A stretch of DNA of 8,903 nt from Prolixibacteraceae bacterium (GTDB lineage: Bacteria > Bacteroidota > Bacteroidia > Bacteroidales > Prolixibacteraceae): the NCBI GenBank assembly GCA_003537645.1, contig DPRM01000052.1:1-8903 (forward strand), given 5' to 3'. Every line of letters starts with the position of its first letter. The first letter of the stretch is position 1. Position numbers and translations under genes: made by a program. Shown piece by piece: positions 6,197 to 8,903 of this stretch. The notes under the pieces were generated by a model, which saw only the letters and a list, made by a program, of their open reading frames with translations, was not told the DNA's origin and did no database searches.

Positions 6197-6532
6197 CTAC
6201 TTGCACGGAAAATCATCAAGCAATTCAAATTCATCGAGAAAACTGCCTAATAAGTTCTTCATCTCATTCACTTTCTGATAATCCAGACAATAATTCATTT
6301 TTACTCCTTCAACATGTCCTTTAATCAGACCAACCTCCTTTAATTCTTTTAGATGCTGGTTAACTGTTGTGCGACTCAATGGGAGTTCATCCGAAATATC
6401 ACCTGAAATACATGTTTTAGTTTCGGCAAGGAATTGGAGAATTTGTAGTCTTGCTGGATGAGCAAGTGCTTTGAATAAGCTAGCTCTTATTTGAAGCACT
6501 TCGTCGAAAAGTTCTGTTTTTGCTATTACCAT
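6197..6532 (-). CDS. arsR: ArsR/SmtB-family repressor, likely arsenite sensor
   Basis: This 111-residue winged-helix repressor binds DNA as a dimer and releases it when a trivalent metalloid binds. The fold is clear: LFKALAHPARLQILQFL (19-35), the recognition helix region LSRTTVNQHLKELKEVGLI (52-70) and the wing KGHVEGVKMNYCLDY (71-85). The usual cysteine pair of the alpha-3 sensing site is reduced to one here: C41 in TCISGDI, with Ser where the second Cys of CxC is expected. The other cysteines are C82 and C110 (the penultimate residue), which may supply alternative ligands. It is the first gene of the ars operon. A large inverted repeat just upstream (6547-6600) is the probable operator, giving autoregulation. 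Confidence 0.93.
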   Translation of the reverse strand: MVIAKTELFDEVLQIRASLFKALAHPARLQILQFLAETKTCISGDISDELPLSRTTVNQHLKELKEVGLIKGHVEGVKMNYCLDYQKVNEMKNLLGSFLDEFELLDDFPCK

Positions 6533-6546
6533 GATCTTTGATATTT

Positions 6547-6600
6547 AATACGACGTAAATATACGTTATTTTTTAATATAACGTATAATTACGACATATT
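6547..6600. promoter_or_regulatory. Large imperfect inverted repeat, probable ArsR operator
   Basis: The arms 6547-6569 and 6578-6600 are inverted repeats matching at 20 of 23 positions, separated by 8 bases. The innermost 9 bp, ATACGTTAT (6561-6569) and ATAACGTAT (6578-6586), pair perfectly. It lies 15 bases upstream of the arsR ATG and about 80 bases before the divergent gene, so a bound repressor could affect both. TATATTTA on the minus strand (6556-6563) resembles the Bacteroidota -7 box and would be covered by the repressor. No matching -33 TTG is evident. Confidence 0.7.
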
Positions 6601-6647
6601 TTATTCTTTCTTAATCGTTGCTTAATTAATTTGAAATAAATAAAAGA

Positions 6648-6655
6648 TAAGTTTG
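6648..6655 (+). promoter_or_regulatory. Bacteroidota-type -7 box for the secreted-protein gene
   Basis: TAAGTTTG is an exact match to the Bacteroidota -7 consensus TAnnTTTG, placed 26 bases before the ATG at 6682. TTG triplets occur at 6631 and 6618, but neither has the ideal 19-21 base spacing, so the -33 element is weak or absent. Confidence 0.45.
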
Positions 6656-6681
6656 TCTTATATTAATTTAAAACAAAGACC

Positions 6682-7068
6682 ATGAAAACAATTACAGGAA
6701 TTATCGCGCTAATGTTATTAGTAAGTAACATTAGTCTTGCAACTGGAATGAAACGAAAAGCAAGTAATGACAGGGAAAAAGTTGATACAATTAATGTTAT
6801 TGCCAAGGTTCCATTTGTGCCTAATGCAACCATTTTTACTCCGGTATCAGTAATTTATAACGATGAATTAATCCTAAAACGTTATAGAGGATATACCCTT
6901 TATAATCTGGAGAATGAAAAGGTTTTACGCGTAAATCCTACTTTACATGAATCAGCAAAGCTTAGCTTGAAGGCAGGTGATTACATTGTAAAACTAAATG
7001 GGCAAAAGAGACAGGTTTATCGGATTTCTGTTTTGGAAAATCAATATAACGAATTTGTGATTGAATAA
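6682..7068 (+). CDS. Small secreted protein divergent from arsR, unknown function
   Basis: This 128-residue protein starts with a signal peptide: MKTITG, then a hydrophobic core to about residue 17, with probable cleavage after SLA near residue 20. I do not recognise the mature part. It is about 108 residues, basic near its start, cysteine-free, and shows alternating hydrophobic patterns (VIYNDELILKRYRGYTLYNL; KLSLKAGDYIVKLNGQ) suggesting a beta-sandwich, perhaps a small periplasmic binding or adhesion domain. The stretch LKAGDYIVKLNGQ resembles the end of Bacteroidota beta-sandwich or sorting-type domains, but this is only a resemblance. Its promoter region is shared with the ArsR operator, so arsenic-linked control is possible. 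It converges with the thioredoxin gene at 7103, with 34 bases between the stops and no clear terminator. Confidence 0.7.
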   Translation: MKTITGIIALMLLVSNISLATGMKRKASNDREKVDTINVIAKVPFVPNATIFTPVSVIYNDELILKRYRGYTLYNLENEKVLRVNPTLHESAKLSLKAGDYIVKLNGQKRQVYRISVLENQYNEFVIE

Positions 7069-7102
7069 CTCAATAAGTAGTTTATAATTCGAATGATGGT
7101 TT

Positions 7103-7561
7103 TTAAGGGATATTTTTCGAAAGCTCTTCAGTTGAAATATACCCCGAATGCCTGAAAAACTCCTTTCCTTCCTTGTCTAGCAAAACCTGTGTTGGGATGG
7201 CAGCAACTCCAAAGTATTTCATTAAATCCTGATTTTCAGGTTTTAAAATATTCAGGAAAACGACATTGACGGTTTGTGGGTATTTCGTCCGGATTTCGGT
7301 CATAACCGATTCCATGCGTTTACAGGCAGAACAGCCTGTTGACCCAAATTCGAGAAAAGTTAACTGATAATTCAGCCCATTTTTTGTGTAGTTAAAGGTA
7401 GAATCGACATAAGCCGATCCCGAATTAATTATTTCGGAACCGGCTTGTGCTTTCATCATTTTTGAAAGGTAGTTGTTCATGTTCTCTTTTAAGGCATAGC
7501 CGATAATGATAAACCCGAACAACATAATATATACAACCCATGGAAGGATTTTCTTTACCAT
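7103..7561 (-). CDS. Membrane-anchored thioredoxin-fold protein
   Basis: This 152-residue protein has a single N-terminal membrane anchor (about 7-24, WVVYIMLFGFIIIGYAL), a linker, and a thioredoxin domain from about residue 64. The active site is GCSAC (C77, C80) rather than the usual WCGPC, and the cis-proline is in AIPTQ (P123). The anchor places the domain outside the cytoplasmic membrane. It is paralogous to the thioredoxin at 8375-8800: both share F-E-GS-x-x-C-x-x-C-x-M, AIPTQV and GKEF-x-RH-x-GY, but differ in the anchor and catalytic dipeptide. Its ATG follows the ProC-like stop by two bases, so they form an operon. The likely role is thiol-disulfide exchange linked to metalloid handling; the partner is unknown. 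Confidence 0.87.
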   Translation of the reverse strand: MVKKILPWVVYIMLFGFIIIGYALKENMNNYLSKMMKAQAGSEIINSGSAYVDSTFNYTKNGLNYQLTFLEFGSTGCSACKRMESVMTEIRTKYPQTVNVVFLNILKPENQDLMKYFGVAAIPTQVLLDKEGKEFFRHSGYISTEELSKNIP

Positions 7562-7563
7562 GC

Positions 7564-8337
7564 TTATGGTTTAATCTTTTCAAACAACCCCAATAGCTTG
7601 GTTTGGTAAATTTCGGTAATCTGTGCCTGGTGCTCGCCGATAGGTTTTACCGGAATCAAATCCATTACCTGTTCGGGTGAAAGTCCCGACTCGAAATACA
7701 GATTCATTGCGGCTTGCAAAGTTTGTTGTACAGCAACATTACTTTCTTCCTGAGTCAAACCCATTGGATCGCCCATGCTGATCAGTTCTTTCCACTGAAA
7801 CCAAAAATAAGTGGGCAACATGGCCGATAATATAGCGTAAGCTTCGAGTTTTTTTTCATCGACTTCAAAGGTGGTTCCTAGCAGGCTAATTAGGTTAAGC
7901 ATTCCTGTTTTTTCACTTGCTTTGAACCCTGGGGCAATTGTAACCGGATTGTACCCTTCGTTGATAAACGAAGTGGCATTGGGAATCATTCGTGCAATAT
8001 TGGTCGTTCTCAGTTTCGATGCGATCTTTTCAATACTAATTTTTGGAGCCAGCGAAATTACCCAAGCATTTTCGGGAACCTCCCGAGCAATTATCCCAAG
8101 CATTTCCATAATCACCGGCGGATGCAAGGCGATAAATACAATTTTCTGTTGGGCAGCAAGAAGCGGGGAGTCAGTGATGTTAATTTTAGGAAATCGCTTT
8201 TGCAAAGCATTCAATACTTCTATGTTTGAATCGCAAACTACTATTGATTCAAAGGATGCGTTTTTGTTGGCCAAGGCCTGAAGAAAAATTTTGGTGATGC
8301 GGCCACCACCGATAAAACCGAGTGATTTTGTTTTCAT
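7564..8337 (-). CDS. ProC-like Rossmann NAD(P)-binding protein, non-canonical
   Basis: This 257-residue protein has the two-domain plan of pyrroline-5-carboxylate reductase: an N-terminal dinucleotide-binding domain with GFIGGGRI (7-14), the hinge RMIPNATSFINEGYNP (116-131) matching the P5CR RxMPN motif, and an all-helical dimerisation domain (from about 160). However, the signature residues of true P5CRs are replaced. SGSGPAY is SAMLPTY (171-177), the DMVTSPGGTT-type active-site stretch is DLIPVKPIGE (226-235), and LAVKPQ is IALHPP (69-74). It is therefore unlikely to make proline and probably acts on another substrate as a reductase or imine/oxidoreductase-type enzyme, or is a non-enzymatic nucleotide sensor. 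It lies between two thioredoxins in an apparent operon, which suggests a redox partnership. Confidence 0.82.
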   Translation of the reverse strand: MKTKSLGFIGGGRITKIFLQALANKNASFESIVVCDSNIEVLNALQKRFPKINITDSPLLAAQQKIVFIALHPPVIMEMLGIIAREVPENAWVISLAPKISIEKIASKLRTTNIARMIPNATSFINEGYNPVTIAPGFKASEKTGMLNLISLLGTTFEVDEKKLEAYAILSAMLPTYFWFQWKELISMGDPMGLTQEESNVAVQQTLQAAMNLYFESGLSPEQVMDLIPVKPIGEHQAQITEIYQTKLLGLFEKIKP

Positions 8338-8374
8338 AATAGCAATATTTAAAGGGTTAACAGATGATTTATGA

Positions 8375-8800
8375 TTATTTGACTCCTTTTGACTTCAATA
8401 CCTTCACCAACTCTTCTTCAGGGAAATATCCTTCGTGTCGTGAGAATTCTTTCCCGTTTTCGTCTAAAAATACCTGAGTTGGAATTGCTTCAATACCATA
8501 TTTTTCAGCAAAGGGTTTTCCTTCCGGTGTCCAAACATCGTGAAAGACCACTTTCACCTCTTTGCCGTATTTTGTTTCGATTGACTTCATAATGGGTTGC
8601 ATTTTCTGGCAAGGAATGCAGCGTACTGAACCAAGTTCAATAAAGGTCACTTTATATTTCATCGCGTTCTTTTGTTGTACTATTGCCGGTTTCTGCTTTT
8701 CAATCTGTTGTGCGTTTTGGCTATAGCCAGGTTGGACTATAGTTGCCAGTAAAATCAACACCAATGATAGTTTTTGAATAACTTTTGCTCTAATTTTCAT
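8375..8800 (-). CDS. Exported thioredoxin-fold protein
   Basis: This 141-residue protein has a signal peptide (hydrophobic about 11-22, cleavage near QPGYSQ at 23-28), so it is probably periplasmic. The thioredoxin domain begins near residue 48. The active site is RCIPC (C61, C64) and the cis-proline is in AIPTQ (P107). The C-terminal half GKEFSRHEGYFPEEELVKVL closely resembles thioredoxins that I associate with ArsG-type arsenical permease clusters. It is paralogous to the membrane-anchored thioredoxin at 7103-7561. It sits 37 bases upstream of the ProC-like gene and 27 bases downstream of the partial gene, so it is mid-operon. No obvious Shine-Dalgarno is present. The likely role is extracytoplasmic disulfide reduction or isomerisation. 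Confidence 0.88.
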   Translation of the reverse strand: MKIRAKVIQKLSLVLILLATIVQPGYSQNAQQIEKQKPAIVQQKNAMKYKVTFIELGSVRCIPCQKMQPIMKSIETKYGKEVKVVFHDVWTPEGKPFAEKYGIEAIPTQVFLDENGKEFSRHEGYFPEEELVKVLKSKGVK

Positions 8801-8827
8801 ACAATGATTATTTTGTTTTTCAACAAG

Positions 8828-8902
8828 TTAGTGTGCTATTTTTTTAATATGCTCAACAATTTCATTCGCTTTCTCATTGCTAAAAGGTGTTTTGCCTTTC
8901 AC
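8828..8902 (-). CDS. C-terminal tail of a gene cut by the window edge, possibly DGC zinc-binding protein
   Basis: Only the last 24 residues and the TAA stop are visible. They contain KGKTPFSNEKANEIVEHI and end in HIKKIAH. The pattern KGK-x-P-x-(T/S)-x-E-K followed by an amphipathic helix resembles the C-terminus of putative zinc-binding DGC-domain (PF08859) proteins that accompany thioredoxins in arsenic clusters, but the match is short and from memory. The frame and the 27-base gap to the thioredoxin support a co-transcribed real gene. The identity is a guess. Confidence 0.45.
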   Translation of the reverse strand: MKGKTPFSNEKANEIVEHIKKIAH

Positions 8903-8903
8903 A

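Noticed and set aside
7069..7102. Terminator between the convergent 6682 and 7103 genes
   Set aside because: Only a 6-bp CGAATT/AATTCG pairing with a loop of more than 25 bases is present, with no useful T-run next to it.
7871..8281. 136-residue plus-strand frame inside the ProC-like gene
   Set aside because: Antisense to a protein with clear Rossmann and hinge motifs; its hydrophobicity is a by-product of the opposite strand.
8389..8592. Plus-strand frame inside the exported thioredoxin gene
   Set aside because: Antisense to the thioredoxin domain and without any family signal.
1..8903. CRISPR array, insertion sequence or transposase
   Set aside because: No regularly spaced repeats, no transposase-like protein and no paired terminal inverted repeats were seen.

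Overview
The window looks like a piece of a Bacteroidota chromosome or genomic island. The evidence is moderate A+T content, mostly no Shine-Dalgarno in front of the genes, one good match to the Bacteroidota -7 promoter motif (TAnnTTTG), and the look of the proteins. The lineage is an inference; no rRNA or other marker gene is present. Most of the window is an arsenic-resistance region read leftward (minus strand).

Layout, left to right. Positions 2-842 hold two small plus-strand genes of unknown function: one possibly cut by the window edge, the other a secreted or membrane-anchored small protein. Each is followed by a hairpin with a T-run. Positions 843-1236 carry no supported gene, but hold two strong hairpins and a short tRNA-3'-end-like relic. 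Positions 1237-6532 are a minus-strand ars operon. In order of transcription it is arsR, a very divergent aquaporin-like (MIP) channel, an arsenate reductase, a tandem universal stress protein, two more arsenate reductases, arsM and acr3. Junctions range from two 4-bp ATGA overlaps to gaps of 69 bp. An imperfect 23-bp-arm inverted repeat lies just upstream of arsR and is the obvious candidate operator.

A small secreted protein (6682-7068) is transcribed divergently from arsR. Convergent to it is a second minus-strand cluster (7103-8902). In order of transcription this is the C-terminal tail of a gene running off the edge (possibly a DGC-type zinc-binding protein), an exported thioredoxin, a ProC-like Rossmann protein lacking the P5CR signature motifs, and a membrane-anchored thioredoxin paralogous to the first. 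Thioredoxin and DGC genes of this kind recur beside arsenic permeases, so this is probably a second arsenic-linked redox module.

Proposed working model: ArsR senses arsenite and releases the operon. Three thioredoxin-type ArsC proteins reduce arsenate to arsenite. Arsenite leaves through Acr3, may pass the MIP-like channel, or is methylated by ArsM. The Usp protein and the periplasm-facing thioredoxins may deal with stress and thiol redox. The most novel items are the MIP-like protein with both NPA boxes altered, the ProC-like protein without its catalytic motifs between two thioredoxins, and the triple ArsC set.
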